DNA from: JBDSKH01 sp035495435
Lineage (GTDB): Bacteria > Actinomycetota > Actinomycetes > Actinomycetales > Microbacteriaceae
Length of the DNA: 64,000 nucleotides
Direction of reading: 5' to 3'
Assembly: GCA_035495435.1 (NCBI GenBank)
Contig: DATJFV010000046.1
Coordinates: forward strand, 46,995 to 110,994
Shown here one piece after another: positions 31,744-40,300 of the stretch. How positions within the stretch are numbered: the first letter of the stretch is position 1; each line of letters begins with the position of its first letter. The notes under the pieces were generated by a model. It did no database searches. It was not told where the DNA came from and saw only the letters and a program-made list of their open reading frames with translations. The translations under genes were made by a program, and so were the position numbers.

Positions 31744-32816
31744 GCCTCCAGTATGGCGTCGGCGCGGGCGCGGGCCCATCGCTCCGCCTCGAGCACGCCG
31801 TCGAGGGTCATCGGCATCGGATCGTGTGCGTCGACCACCCGCTGGACGGTCTCGACGATGCTCAGCCACGGAATCCGGCCGGCGTGGAATGCGGCGACCG
31901 CCTGCTCGTTCGCCGCGTTGAACACGGCCGGGTAGGTCGCCCCCGCCGTCCCGACCTGCTTGGCCAGGTCGACGGCCGGGAAGGCGACGGAGTCGAGCGG
32001 CTCGAAGGTCCAGGTCTGCGCCGTGGTCCAGTCCAGCGGCACCCCGACCCCCGCAACCCGGTGCGGCCAGTCGAGCCCGAGGGAGATCGGCAGGCGCATG
32101 TCGGGCGGGCTCGCCTGGGCGATGGTCGAGCCGTCGGTGAACTCGACCATCGAGTGCACGATCGACTGCGGATGCACGACCACGTCGATCGCCTCGTAGG
32201 GCACGTCGAAGAGCAGGTGCGCCTCGATCACCTCGAGCCCCTTGTTGACCAGGGTGGAGGAGTTGGTGGTGACCACGAGCCCCATGTCCCATGTGGGGTG
32301 GGCCAAAGCTTCCTGCGGGGTGACCGAGGTGAGCGAGTCACGGGTGCGCCCGCGGAACGGACCGCCGGATGCCGTGAGCACCAGGCGGCGCACCTCGCTG
32401 TGCTCCCCCGCCCGCAACGCCTGCGCGATCGCCGAATGCTCAGAGTCGACGGGCACGATCTGGCCCGGCCGCGCGGCGCGGGTGACGAGGTCGCCGCCGA
32501 CGATCAGGCTCTCCTTGTTGGCCAGCGCCAGGGTCGCACCCGATTCCAGGGCGGCCAGCGTGGGCGCGAGGCCCACGGATCCGGTGATCCCGTTGAGCAC
32601 CACGTCGGCCGGGGTCGCACGCACCAGCGCGACCGCCTCATCCACCCCGAGCGCGGTGCGCTCGACGCCGAAAGCGGATGCCTGAGCGGCAAGCCCCGCG
32701 GCATCCGACCCGGCGGCGAGGCCCACGATCTCGAACCGGTCGCGGTTCGCGGCGATGACATCGAGCGCCTGGGTGCCGATGGAACCGGTGGAGCCGAGGA
32801 TCAGGACGCGACGCAC
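31740..32816 (-). CDS. dxr: 1-deoxy-D-xylulose 5-phosphate reductoisomerase
   Basis: 358 residues from the GTG at 32816. It makes MEP from DXP with NADPH, the committed step of the non-mevalonate pathway. VLILGSTGSIGTQALDVI binds NADPH; NKESLIVGGDLV, PVDSEHSAIAQAL (metal site Asp/Glu), LTASGGPFRGRT and HPTWDMGLVVTTNSSTLVNK (catalytic loop and metal ligand) are all present. TAGGTT lies 6 bases before the GTG. Leads a dxr-DUF2330-protease unit; ispG from the same pathway lies downstream. Confidence 0.97.
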   Translation of the reverse strand: MRRVLILGSTGSIGTQALDVIAANRDRFEIVGLAAGSDAAGLAAQASAFGVERTALGVDEAVALVRATPADVVLNGITGSVGLAPTLAALESGATLALANKESLIVGGDLVTRAARPGQIVPVDSEHSAIAQALRAGEHSEVRRLVLTASGGPFRGRTRDSLTSVTPQEALAHPTWDMGLVVTTNSSTLVNKGLEVIEAHLLFDVPYEAIDVVVHPQSIVHSMVEFTDGSTIAQASPPDMRLPISLGLDWPHRVAGVGVPLDWTTAQTWTFEPLDSVAFPAVDLAKQVGTAGATYPAVFNAANEQAVAAFHAGRIPWLSIVETVQRVVDAHDPMPMTLDGVLEAERWARARADAILEA

Positions 32817-32822
32817 GCTGTC

Positions 32823-32828
32823 AACCTA
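32823..32828 (-). promoter_or_regulatory. -10 box (TAGGTT) of dxr
   Basis: 6 bases before the GTG at 32816. Confidence 0.6.
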
Positions 32829-32853
32829 TCCCCCACTCCACCGGCACCCGGCG

Positions 32854-33834
32854 TCAGGCGGACGCGGTCGCGAGGATGTCGACCACGAACACCAGGGTGT
32901 CGTCGGCCGCGATCCCGGCGGACGAGTTGCCCCCCTGCGGGCCGTAGCCCTGGTCGGGCGGGATGATCACGACGACGCGCGACCCGACGGTCTGACCGAC
33001 GAGAGCCTTGCCGAACCCGGCGATCACGCCGTCGGTGGTGAAGGTCGCCGGCCCGCGGCCCCAGCTCTGGTCGAACACCTCGCCGCCGGTCCAGTTGACG
33101 CCCTGGTACTGCACGGTGACGCTGTCACCGTCGCCGACCTTCGGACCCGACCCGGTGATCACGGTGGCGATCTTCAGGTCGGCGGGCGGCTCGGCGTCGG
33201 GAATGGTGACGCTGGGCTTGCCGTCGGCGTCCCATGTGATGGCGGGGAAGCCGTCGGGCAGCGGCGAGGGGTCGCCCTCGGCCTGGGTGGGCAGCACGTC
33301 GACGACATCGACGACGAAGACGACCGTCTCGCCGGCACCGATGCCGAGCTGGTCATTGCCGGTGTCGCCGAACGCGTCGGCCGGCGGGACGACGCTCACG
33401 ACGCGCGACCCGACCGTGGAGCAACGGATCGTCTTGACCAGACCCGGGAGGAGGGCCGACTCGTCGACGGTGGCCTGGAACAGCTGAGCCGCGTCATAGC
33501 CGGTCGAGTCGAGCGATTTGCCGGTGGAGCCGTTGTAGACGCTGAAGTGGATCTGGGCGGTCGCGCCGTCCTGCACCTCGGCTCCGTCGCCGGTGATCAC
33601 CTCGGTGCGCTGCAGCGCCGACACGCTGAGCGGCGCATTGAAGTCGACCTTCGGCTCGGTGTCGAAGTCGCCGGTCACGGTCACCGCGTCGGAGATCGGA
33701 CCGCTCGGTGCGCAGCCCGCGGGGGTGTCGGTGCCCGCCGGTGACGGCTCGGATGCGGTGTCGGGGGCACAGGCGGCGAGGCCGATCAGGAGGGCGGGCG
33801 CGGCGAGCGCGACGGCGAGACGGGAGGTACGCAT
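32854..33834 (-). CDS. FKBP-type peptidyl-prolyl isomerase lipoprotein with two FKBP domains
   Basis: 326 residues from the ATG at 33834, with GGAGG 8 bases before it (a second ATG at 33852 lacks such a site). Lipoprotein signal ending in the lipobox LAAC (LIGLAACAPDTASE). Two FKBP-type segments: ~85-180 (DGATAQIHFSVYNGSTGKSL, SRVVSVVPPADAFGD) and ~220-325 (DGDSVTVQYQGVNWTGGEVF, SWGRGPATF, SRVVVIIPPDQGYGPQGG, DTLVFVVDILA). The second is the more canonical. It would assist folding of exported proteins on the outer face of the membrane. Confidence 0.92.
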   Translation of the reverse strand: MRTSRLAVALAAPALLIGLAACAPDTASEPSPAGTDTPAGCAPSGPISDAVTVTGDFDTEPKVDFNAPLSVSALQRTEVITGDGAEVQDGATAQIHFSVYNGSTGKSLDSTGYDAAQLFQATVDESALLPGLVKTIRCSTVGSRVVSVVPPADAFGDTGNDQLGIGAGETVVFVVDVVDVLPTQAEGDPSPLPDGFPAITWDADGKPSVTIPDAEPPADLKIATVITGSGPKVGDGDSVTVQYQGVNWTGGEVFDQSWGRGPATFTTDGVIAGFGKALVGQTVGSRVVVIIPPDQGYGPQGGNSSAGIAADDTLVFVVDILATASA

Positions 33835-33870
33835 CCGGCTATCCTCCCCCATCCGGCCTTGACGCGAGCT

Positions 33871-33876
33871 TAGGCT
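33871..33876 (+). promoter_or_regulatory. -10 box (TAGGCT) of the HExxH membrane protein gene
   Basis: 6 bases before the ATG at 33883. Confidence 0.6.
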
Positions 33877-33882
33877 CGATGC

Positions 33883-34917
33883 ATGACCGCGCTGGGCGAC
33901 CTGACCCCCACCCCGCGCCCGCCGGTCCCGCCCCGGCGCTGGCCGCTGGCACTGGGGGTCGTGAGCACGCTGCTGATCGTGGGCGTGGTCGTCGTGCTGT
34001 CGCCTTGGGACCGGTCGCGCGGGCAGTGGCTGCAGGATCAGTTCACGGTGCTCACCCAGCCCTCCCCGGCCGACATCACCGCGATCGCGGACGCGACCGG
34101 GATGAGTGACGACGGCCGCCTGATCTTCCTCGCCTCCACCCCTGAGGTCGAGGACGCCGATGCCTTCAACGCCGACTGTCAGGTGGAATCCCGCGGAACG
34201 CTCGGCTGCTTCGATGGCAGCGACATCTACATCTACCGGGTCACCGATCCGCGTCTGCGCGGCACGATCGAGGTCACGGCCGCCCACGAGATGCTGCATG
34301 CCGCGTACCAGCGACTGTCGCCCGAGGAGCGCGCGCGGGTCGACGCGCTGGTCGCCCAGGCGGTGAAGGCGCTTCCGGCCGACGACCCGGCTTTCGCCGA
34401 CCTGGCCTCGTACCCGAAGTCCGAGTGGCCCGACGAATGGCACTCGCGCCTCGGCAGCGAGTTCGCCGGCCTGCCCGCGGCGCTCGAGAAGCACTACGAC
34501 CGGTACTTCAGCGACCGCGCCAAGGTGCTGGCTCTGGCAACGGCCTCGACGGCGCAACTGCGCGACCTCGAGGCGCAGCTGAGCGATCTGCAGACCCGTG
34601 CCGACGCCCTGAGCGACGAGATCACGACCCGCACGGCGGCGTATGACGATGCGCTCGCCGCCTATGACGCCGATGTCGCGGCATTCAATGAGAAGGCCGA
34701 CTCCGGGGGGTTCACCTCGCAGGCGCAGTTCGATCGCGAGCGCGCCGCCCTGGTCGACCGGCAGCGCGACCTGGCTCGTGAGCAGAAAGCACTGAATCAG
34801 AAGGTCACGGAGTACAACTCGCTCGTTGCCCAACTCACCGCGCTCGACGCGGACTACGCCGATCTCTATCACAGCCTCGACAGCACGTCGGGGCCGAGCG
34901 GCGCACCGCAGGGGTAG
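33883..34917 (+). CDS. Membrane-anchored protein with HExxH motif and coiled-coil tail
   Basis: 344 residues. Proline-rich cytosolic start, one membrane helix (~21-40), then an extracellular domain with two cysteines (Cys99, Cys109) and a zinc-protease-like motif TAAHEMLHAAY (His135, Glu136, His139). A conserved-looking WHSRLGSEFAGLPAALEKHY follows (~186-205) and may give the third ligand. Residues ~215-335 form a long heptad-rich coiled coil (LATASTAQLRDLEAQLSDL, DRQRDLAREQKALNQKV). The arrangement suggests a cell-surface metallopeptidase, but no characterised family is recognised. Divergent from the FKBP lipoprotein gene. Confidence 0.75.
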   Translation: MTALGDLTPTPRPPVPPRRWPLALGVVSTLLIVGVVVVLSPWDRSRGQWLQDQFTVLTQPSPADITAIADATGMSDDGRLIFLASTPEVEDADAFNADCQVESRGTLGCFDGSDIYIYRVTDPRLRGTIEVTAAHEMLHAAYQRLSPEERARVDALVAQAVKALPADDPAFADLASYPKSEWPDEWHSRLGSEFAGLPAALEKHYDRYFSDRAKVLALATASTAQLRDLEAQLSDLQTRADALSDEITTRTAAYDDALAAYDADVAAFNEKADSGGFTSQAQFDRERAALVDRQRDLAREQKALNQKVTEYNSLVAQLTALDADYADLYHSLDSTSGPSGAPQG

Positions 34918-34919
34918 CG

Positions 34920-36146
34920 CTACGAGCCGGCGGGCTCTGCGGGCCGGGCTGCCGCGGGCGCTTTGGCCCGAGCACCGAGCACCTGCTCGACCCCGGTGAC
35001 CAGGCCGATCAGCACCGCGACCGCACCCAGGGCGACGACCGCCGGCAGAAGCGCGAACACGGGGATGAGCAGCACGAAGGCCGCCGCTCCGGCGAAGCGG
35101 ATCAGCGCCCACTCGCCGGCGACGCGTCGCCAGATGACCGCCGTACCGGCGACGTAGAGGCCGATGCCGCCGCCGAGTGCCACCGCGCCGAATACCCCGA
35201 ACGGCTGCGCCTTCTCGACCATGTGCATCGCCTGCTCGACGCCGAGGGCGGCGAGCACGACACCCGCGACGAGGGCCAGGTGCAGGTAGGTGTACACGTC
35301 GGTGGCGGTTCCCGTGCGGCGCACACCTTCGCGCTCGGCCACGGCATGCTCGGTCTTGGCCGCGAAACGCGCGAAGTAGATCCACCACATGCCGACCGCG
35401 AGCCCGACCGCCAGCACCGAGCCGACGATGATCGCCACGCTGACCGGTTCGCGCCCCACGCCGATCCCGATGGCGACGATCGACTCGCCGAGGGCGAGGA
35501 TCACGACGAGGCCGTGTCGCTCGGCGAAGTGCGTCACCGAGTTCAGCCGCCACTCGCCACCGCGCGAGGTCAGGTACACCAGCGCCAGGTCGAGCACGAT
35601 CGCGACCAGCCAGATCCAGACCTGGTACGGGGCGCCCACCATCGCTCCGATGACCAGCAGGGCCGCGGCCGGAATGAGGGCCGCGCTCATGCTCAGGATG
35701 ACCTGCCGGCGCAGTGCGGCATCCGACCCCGCGGCGATCACGTAGGCGACGGCGTGAACCACTCGCACCGCCGTCAGGCAGATGACGAACACGATGGGTG
35801 CGAACAGACCGCCCGGCAGGTCGGAGTACGCCTCGGGGATGACGAGCGAGACCAAGAACATGAGCGCGATCGCGAGCAGGACGGCGATCCGCACCACGCC
35901 GCGGTCGGCGTGCGCCTGATTCGCCAGCCACGTGTAGGACGTCCACGACCACCAGATGAGAGCGAGGATCACGAGGCCCTGCAGCACCGAGAGAGCGTCG
36001 TGGCCGGTGGACATCAGGGCACTCACCTGGGTGAAGGCGAACACGTAGACCAGGTCGAAGAAGAGCTCGAGCGTCGTGGCCCGGTCGCCTTCGCGCGAGG
36101 TCTCGGCAGCCAGCAGCCGCGACGAGAACGGGTTCTTGATCGTCAT
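34920..36146 (-). CDS. Low temperature requirement protein A (LtrA) family membrane protein
   Basis: 408 residues with about 11-12 membrane segments. The family signature near the start is present: DRATTLELFFDLVYVFAFTQ, followed by WWSWTSYTWLANQ and VTHFAERHGLVVILALGESI. LtrA was first described as needed by Listeria for growth in the cold; the molecular function is unknown. ATG at 36146 overlaps the stop of the small XRE regulator (ATGA). The C-terminal tail is Ala/Pro-rich. Confidence 0.9.
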   Translation of the reverse strand: MTIKNPFSSRLLAAETSREGDRATTLELFFDLVYVFAFTQVSALMSTGHDALSVLQGLVILALIWWSWTSYTWLANQAHADRGVVRIAVLLAIALMFLVSLVIPEAYSDLPGGLFAPIVFVICLTAVRVVHAVAYVIAAGSDAALRRQVILSMSAALIPAAALLVIGAMVGAPYQVWIWLVAIVLDLALVYLTSRGGEWRLNSVTHFAERHGLVVILALGESIVAIGIGVGREPVSVAIIVGSVLAVGLAVGMWWIYFARFAAKTEHAVAEREGVRRTGTATDVYTYLHLALVAGVVLAALGVEQAMHMVEKAQPFGVFGAVALGGGIGLYVAGTAVIWRRVAGEWALIRFAGAAAFVLLIPVFALLPAVVALGAVAVLIGLVTGVEQVLGARAKAPAAARPAEPAGS

Positions 36147-36412
36147 GCGGCGAGCTTGATCGGGGCCCGCGGCACCGCCAGGTCGATGACGGCCGCCTCG
36201 TCGGCGACCTCGCGCAGCAGATCGAGAACGGTCATGTCGAGCGCCTCGCAGATCACGGCGAGGATCTCGCTCGAGGCCTCTTTGCGGCCGCGCTCGATCT
36301 CGGACAGATACGGCATCGAGATGCGCGCCTCGTCGGCGACGACCCGCAGCGTGAGCGAGCGGTCCAAGCGGATGCGGCGCAGCGTCGCGCCGATGGCCTG
36401 CCTCAGCAACAT
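36143..36412 (-). CDS. XRE-family helix-turn-helix regulator
   Basis: 89 residues, essentially one helix-turn-helix domain: QAIGATLRRIRLDRSLTLRV, VADEARISMPYLSEIERGRK, EASSEILAVICEALDMTVLD. TAGGGT lies 6 bases before the ATG at 36412. It is coupled to ltrA (4-base overlap), so it probably controls this two-gene operon or responds with it; target sites are not evident. Confidence 0.9.
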   Translation of the reverse strand: MLLRQAIGATLRRIRLDRSLTLRVVADEARISMPYLSEIERGRKEASSEILAVICEALDMTVLDLLREVADEAAVIDLAVPRAPIKLAA

Positions 36413-36418
36413 GGCACG

Positions 36419-36424
36419 ACCCTA
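36419..36424 (-). promoter_or_regulatory. -10 box (TAGGGT) of the XRE-ltrA operon
   Basis: 6 bases before the ATG at 36412. Confidence 0.6.
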
Positions 36425-36452
36425 ACCGGGGCGTCCGACGCCCCGCAGCATG

Positions 36453-36950
36453 TCAGGCGCCCGCTTCGCTCTCAGCGGACAGCGCCGGGCCCGACGCGAC
36501 CTCGGTCACCGGCTCGTGATGCACCGGGAAGTTCACGCTCGCGGCGATGAAGCAGATGCGTTCGGCCTCGTCGTGCAGGCTCTGGGCCAGCGCAGGGTCG
36601 CCGGATGAGATGGTCACCCGCGGGCGCAGCGTCACCTCGGTGAAGTGCCCGCCCTCACCCTCGGTGCGGATGCTGCCGGTCGCCTCGTCCGTGTACGCCT
36701 CCACCACGATGCCGTGCTTCGCCGCCAGGTAGAGATAGCTGAGCAGATGGCACTCGACGAGGGCCGCCATCAGGGTCTCCTCCGGGTTCCAGCGGTCGGC
36801 GTCGCCGTGGAAGGCCCGCGCGGCCGATCCGAGCAAGGGCGGCCGCCCCGGTGTCGTCAGGGTGTTGTCCCGGCCGAAGTCGCGATGGCCGGAGGTACCG
36901 GTTCCTCGATTGCCGGTCCATTCGACGGAAACCGCAAAAGAATGGTCCAT
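36453..36950 (-). CDS. OsmC-family peroxide-resistance-like protein
   Basis: 165 residues from the ATG at 36950; an in-frame ATG at 36980 would add ten residues and cannot be excluded. Family start MDHSFAVSVEWTGNRGTGTS, then RWNPEETLMAALVECHLLSY with the first redox cysteine and AERICFIAASVNFPVHHEP with the second. OsmC/Ohr proteins reduce organic hydroperoxides by a thiol pair. Divergent from gabT, separated by 86 bases. Acidic C-terminal tail. Confidence 0.9.
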   Translation of the reverse strand: MDHSFAVSVEWTGNRGTGTSGHRDFGRDNTLTTPGRPPLLGSAARAFHGDADRWNPEETLMAALVECHLLSYLYLAAKHGIVVEAYTDEATGSIRTEGEGGHFTEVTLRPRVTISSGDPALAQSLHDEAERICFIAASVNFPVHHEPVTEVASGPALSAESEAGA

Positions 36951-37023
36951 TTCCTTCGAATTCCCTTCCTCGACGCACATTTGGCGCGCGATTGCGCAGC
37001 AAGCCGCGGCCAGGCCCGGGGTC

Positions 37024-37029
37024 TAGACT
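37024..37029 (+). promoter_or_regulatory. -10 box (TAGACT) of gabT
   Basis: 7 bases before the ATG at 37037. Confidence 0.6.
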
Positions 37030-37036
37030 CTGAGGC

Positions 37037-38380
37037 ATGTCCGACACGCTTGCTCCCACCGTAGAGGCCGTGCCCACCGAGCGCCGGGTGGTCACCGCGA
37101 TCCCCGGACCGAAGTCCGCCGAGCTGCATCAGCGCCGCCAGGCCGTGGTCTCGGCCGGCGTCTCCTCCGCCCTGCCGGTCTACATCGAGCGCGCCCACGG
37201 GGCCGTGCTGGTCGACGTCGACGGCAACGCGTTCATCGACCTCGGCGCCGGAATCGGGGTCACCACCGTCGGTCATACCGTCGACACGGTGGTCGAAGCA
37301 GCCCGCGAGCAGCTCGGCGACGTGCTGCACACGCTCTTCACCATCACGCCCTACGAAGAGTACGTGCGGGTCTGCGAGCTGCTCGCCGAGCACACCCCCG
37401 GCGACTTCGCCAAGAAGAGCGTGCTGGTCAACTCCGGCGCCGAAGCGGTCGAGAACGGCGTGAAGATCGCCCGCAAGTACACCGGGCGCAACGGTGTCGC
37501 GGTGCTCGAGCACGCCTACCACGGGCGCACCAACCTCACCATGGCGATGAACTTCAAGGCCTCGCCGTACGCGACCGGGTTCGGCCCCTTCGCCGGTGAC
37601 GTGTACCGCGCGCCGAGCTCCTACCCGCTGCACGACGGCCTGTCGGGCGCCGACGCCGCCAAGCGCACCATCTCCTACCTGGAGAAGACGGTCGGCGCCT
37701 CCGACCTGGCCTGCCTCGTCGTCGAGCCCATCCAGGGCGAGGGCGGCTTCATGGTCCCCGCGGAGGGCTACCTGCCGGCGCTTCAGGAGTGGTGCACCGC
37801 CAACGGCATCGTGTTCATCGCCGACGAGATCCAGAGCGGCATGGCCCGTACCGGCGCCTACTTCGCCAGCGAGCACTTCGGGCTGGTCCCCGATCTGGTG
37901 CTCTCGGCGAAGGGCATCGCGGGCGGCCTGCCGCTCGCGGGCGTCACCGGTCGCGCCGAGATCATGGACGCGTCGCAGCCGGGAGGCCTCGGCGGCACCT
38001 TCGGGGGCAACCCCGTGGCCTGCGCAGCCGCGATCGCGGTGTTCGAGCACATCGAGCGCGACGGACTGCTCGGCGAGGCGAAGCGCATCGAGGGGGTGCT
38101 GAAGCCCGCCCTGCTCGAGCTGCAGAAGCGGTTCCCGATCATCGCCGAGGTGCGCGGCATCGGCGCGATGCTGGCGATCGAGTTCGTCGACCCGGCCACG
38201 CACGAGCCGCTGGCCGACGTGCCCGGCAAGGTTGCGGCGTTCGCCGCCCAGCAGGGTGTGCTCGTGCTGACCGCCGGAACCTATGGCAACGTCATCCGGT
38301 TCCTGCCGAGCCTGGCCATCACCGACGCCCAGCTGACCGACGCCGTCGGCGTCATCGGCGACGCGCTGGCCGCGCTCTAA
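37037..38380 (+). CDS. gabT: 4-aminobutyrate aminotransferase
   Basis: 447 residues. Class III PLP aminotransferase that moves the amino group of GABA to 2-oxoglutarate giving succinate semialdehyde. VLVNSGAEAVENGVKIAR (phosphate site), EHAYHGRTNLTMAMN, EPIQGEGGFMVPAEGYL, FIADEIQSGMARTGAYF (Asp), and the Schiff-base Lys in VLSAKGIAGGLPLAG. Together with the SpuC-like enzyme and aldehyde dehydrogenase at the end of the window it completes putrescine breakdown. The asparaginase gene starts 4 bases after its stop. Confidence 0.95.
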   Translation: MSDTLAPTVEAVPTERRVVTAIPGPKSAELHQRRQAVVSAGVSSALPVYIERAHGAVLVDVDGNAFIDLGAGIGVTTVGHTVDTVVEAAREQLGDVLHTLFTITPYEEYVRVCELLAEHTPGDFAKKSVLVNSGAEAVENGVKIARKYTGRNGVAVLEHAYHGRTNLTMAMNFKASPYATGFGPFAGDVYRAPSSYPLHDGLSGADAAKRTISYLEKTVGASDLACLVVEPIQGEGGFMVPAEGYLPALQEWCTANGIVFIADEIQSGMARTGAYFASEHFGLVPDLVLSAKGIAGGLPLAGVTGRAEIMDASQPGGLGGTFGGNPVACAAAIAVFEHIERDGLLGEAKRIEGVLKPALLELQKRFPIIAEVRGIGAMLAIEFVDPATHEPLADVPGKVAAFAAQQGVLVLTAGTYGNVIRFLPSLAITDAQLTDAVGVIGDALAAL

Positions 38381-38384
38381 GACG

Positions 38385-39302
38385 GTGCCCGCGGCGCTCT
38401 CGCCCGCCGACTGCGTCGAACTGGCGGTCGTCGAACGCGACGGCTTCGTCGAGTCGCGCCACCTGGGCGCGGCGGTGCTGGTGGATGCCGACGGCCGGGT
38501 GCTCGAGGCGCTGGGCGACCCAGCGGGGCTGATCTACCCCCGCTCGGCGGTCAAGCCCCTGCAGGCCACGGCGGTGCTCTCCACCGGTGTCGTGCTCGAG
38601 GGCGAAGAACTGGTGCTGGCATCCGCCAGCCATGCCGGCTCACCCGCTCACGTGGAAATCGTGACGCGCATCCTCGCCTCGGCGGGGCTCGACGAGTCCT
38701 CGCTGCAGTGCCCGCCCGACTGGCCGCTGGACTCTCTGGCACGACACGAGGCGCCCGGCCCGCGACCCATCACCATGAACTGCTCAGGAAAGCACGCGGC
38801 GTTCCTGGCCGCCGCGGTGCACGGCGGGTGGTCGACCCGCGACTATCTCTCCCCCGAGCACCCGGTTCAGCGGGCGGTGGCGGCGACTATCGAAGAGTAC
38901 GCCGGCGAGCGGGTGGCGCACTGGGGCATCGACGGATGCCACGCCCCCACCCCGGTGATCTCGCTCGCCGGACTGGCCCGCGCGGCATCCCGTGTCATCA
39001 CCTCGGGTTCGCCCCTGCCCGCCGCGACTCGGGCACACCCGTGGGCGATCGACGGCACCGGGCGCGAGAACGCGGTCACCATCCACGAGACCGGCGTGTT
39101 CGCCAAAATCGGGGCCGAGGGGGTGCTCGTGCTCGTCACGGCAGACGGTCACGCTGTTGCGGTGAAGACCCTCGACGGAGCCTCCCGCGCGCGCACGGCC
39201 GCGGGCCTGGAGCTGCTCGTGCGCGCCGGACTGGTCGAGCGCTCGCACGCGGATGCTGTGGTCGCGGAAGTCGTCGACCCGGGGCTGCGGATCGCCTTCT
39301 GA
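38385..39302 (+). CDS. Asparaginase II family (Rhizobium etli type) amidohydrolase
   Basis: 305 residues from a GTG 4 bases after gabT. It belongs to the Asparaginase_II family, unlike E. coli AnsA/AnsB. Two Ser/Cys-Lys pairs mark the active site: YPRSAVKPLQATAV (Ser-x-x-Lys) and MNCSGKHAAFLAA (Cys-Ser-Gly-Lys), then GIDGCHAPTPVISLAG and GTGRENAVTIHETG. It hydrolyses L-asparagine to aspartate and ammonia. Cytosolic. Being in one transcript with gabT it may feed nitrogen and C4 metabolism. Confidence 0.9.
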   Translation: MPAALSPADCVELAVVERDGFVESRHLGAAVLVDADGRVLEALGDPAGLIYPRSAVKPLQATAVLSTGVVLEGEELVLASASHAGSPAHVEIVTRILASAGLDESSLQCPPDWPLDSLARHEAPGPRPITMNCSGKHAAFLAAAVHGGWSTRDYLSPEHPVQRAVAATIEEYAGERVAHWGIDGCHAPTPVISLAGLARAASRVITSGSPLPAATRAHPWAIDGTGRENAVTIHETGVFAKIGAEGVLVLVTADGHAVAVKTLDGASRARTAAGLELLVRAGLVERSHADAVVAEVVDPGLRIAF

Positions 39303-39343
39303 GCCGCCGCGCTGGCTCACGCGGATGAACTGCACTCACTCAC

Positions 39344-39421
39344 GCGGATGAGGAGTTCCGGTGCGACGCGCCCCGGCGAAGCCGGCGGGTTGGGCGTGTC
39401 GCGGGGGAACTCCTCATCCGC
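39344..39421. terminator. Long nested palindrome between convergent genes, probable bidirectional terminator
   Basis: Outer 16-base perfect arms (39344-39359 with 39406-39421), inner arms 39363-39373 with 39392-39402 (one mismatch), and a CCGGC-GAA-GCCGG hairpin at the tip. It fills the gap between the asparaginase gene and potC. CACGCGGATGA is also repeated directly at 39319. It looks like a mobile-type palindromic repeat used as a terminator. Confidence 0.7.
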
Positions 39422-39430
39422 ACGCAGAGG

Positions 39431-40300
39431 TCAGGTGTTCTGACCGAGACGCTTTCGCCGGATGCCCGCAGCGACCTGGGCGATGATCACACCGATGATC
39501 GCGATCAGGAACACCGCGGAGGCGATCACGTTGGCCTGCGCGGGGATGCCGCGCGTCGCCGCCGTGTAGATGTACTTCGGGAAGGTGACTGCGGCACCGG
39601 AGTTGAAGTTGGTGATGATGAAGTCGTCGAAGCTCAGCGCGAACGACAGCAGTGCGGCGGCGATGATGCCCGGCAGCAGCAGGGGGAAGGTGATCCGCCA
39701 GAACACCTGCGCGGGGCTCGCGTACAGGTCTCGTCCGGCCTCCTCGAGCGCCGGATCGAGGCTCGCGACCCGCGCGCGCACGGTGACCACGACGAAACTG
39801 ATGCAGAACATCGTGTGCGCCAGGATGATCGTCACGATGCCCTTGGAGACGCCGGCGGCGAGGAACTGCGCAGCCAGGCCCGCACCCAGCACCACCTCGG
39901 GGGTGGCCATCGGCAGGAACAGCAGCAGGGTCGTCGCGGCGCGGAACCGGAACCGGTAGCGCACCAGGGCGATCGCCATCGCCGTGCCGAGTGCGGTCGC
40001 CAGCAACGTGGCGACCACGCCGACCAGGATGCTGTTGCCGAAGGCCTCGCAGACCTCCTGCTGGTCGCAGATGTTGATCCAGTTGTCGAGGGTGAACCCG
40101 CGCCAGGCGATGTTGCTGCGCCGCACCTGGTTGAACGAGAACACGATGGTGTAAACGATCGGGATCAGCAGGAAGACGAAGGCGAGGATCGCGTAGACCC
40201 CGAGACCCCACTTGCCCACGCCGAGACGGAAGGGGCGACGCGCCGGGGGCGGCGTCGCCTTCGAGGTCTCGGCGATGGCGGTACCGGCCTGAACGCTCAC
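39431..40300 (-). CDS. Spermidine/putrescine-type ABC transporter permease (PotC-like)
   Basis: 289 residues with six membrane helices (first ~30-52) and the EAA loop region ASLDPALEEAGRDLYASPAQ, FWRITFPLLLPGIIAAALLS that contacts the ATPase. N-terminal cytosolic tail of ~25 residues. The ATG at 40300 overlaps the potB-like stop by 4 bases. Last gene of the potDABC-like operon; it imports a polyamine or a related cation, consistent with gabT and the SpuC/aldehyde dehydrogenase genes nearby. Confidence 0.92.
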   Translation of the reverse strand: MSVQAGTAIAETSKATPPPARRPFRLGVGKWGLGVYAILAFVFLLIPIVYTIVFSFNQVRRSNIAWRGFTLDNWINICDQQEVCEAFGNSILVGVVATLLATALGTAMAIALVRYRFRFRAATTLLLFLPMATPEVVLGAGLAAQFLAAGVSKGIVTIILAHTMFCISFVVVTVRARVASLDPALEEAGRDLYASPAQVFWRITFPLLLPGIIAAALLSFALSFDDFIITNFNSGAAVTFPKYIYTAATRGIPAQANVIASAVFLIAIIGVIIAQVAAGIRRKRLGQNT

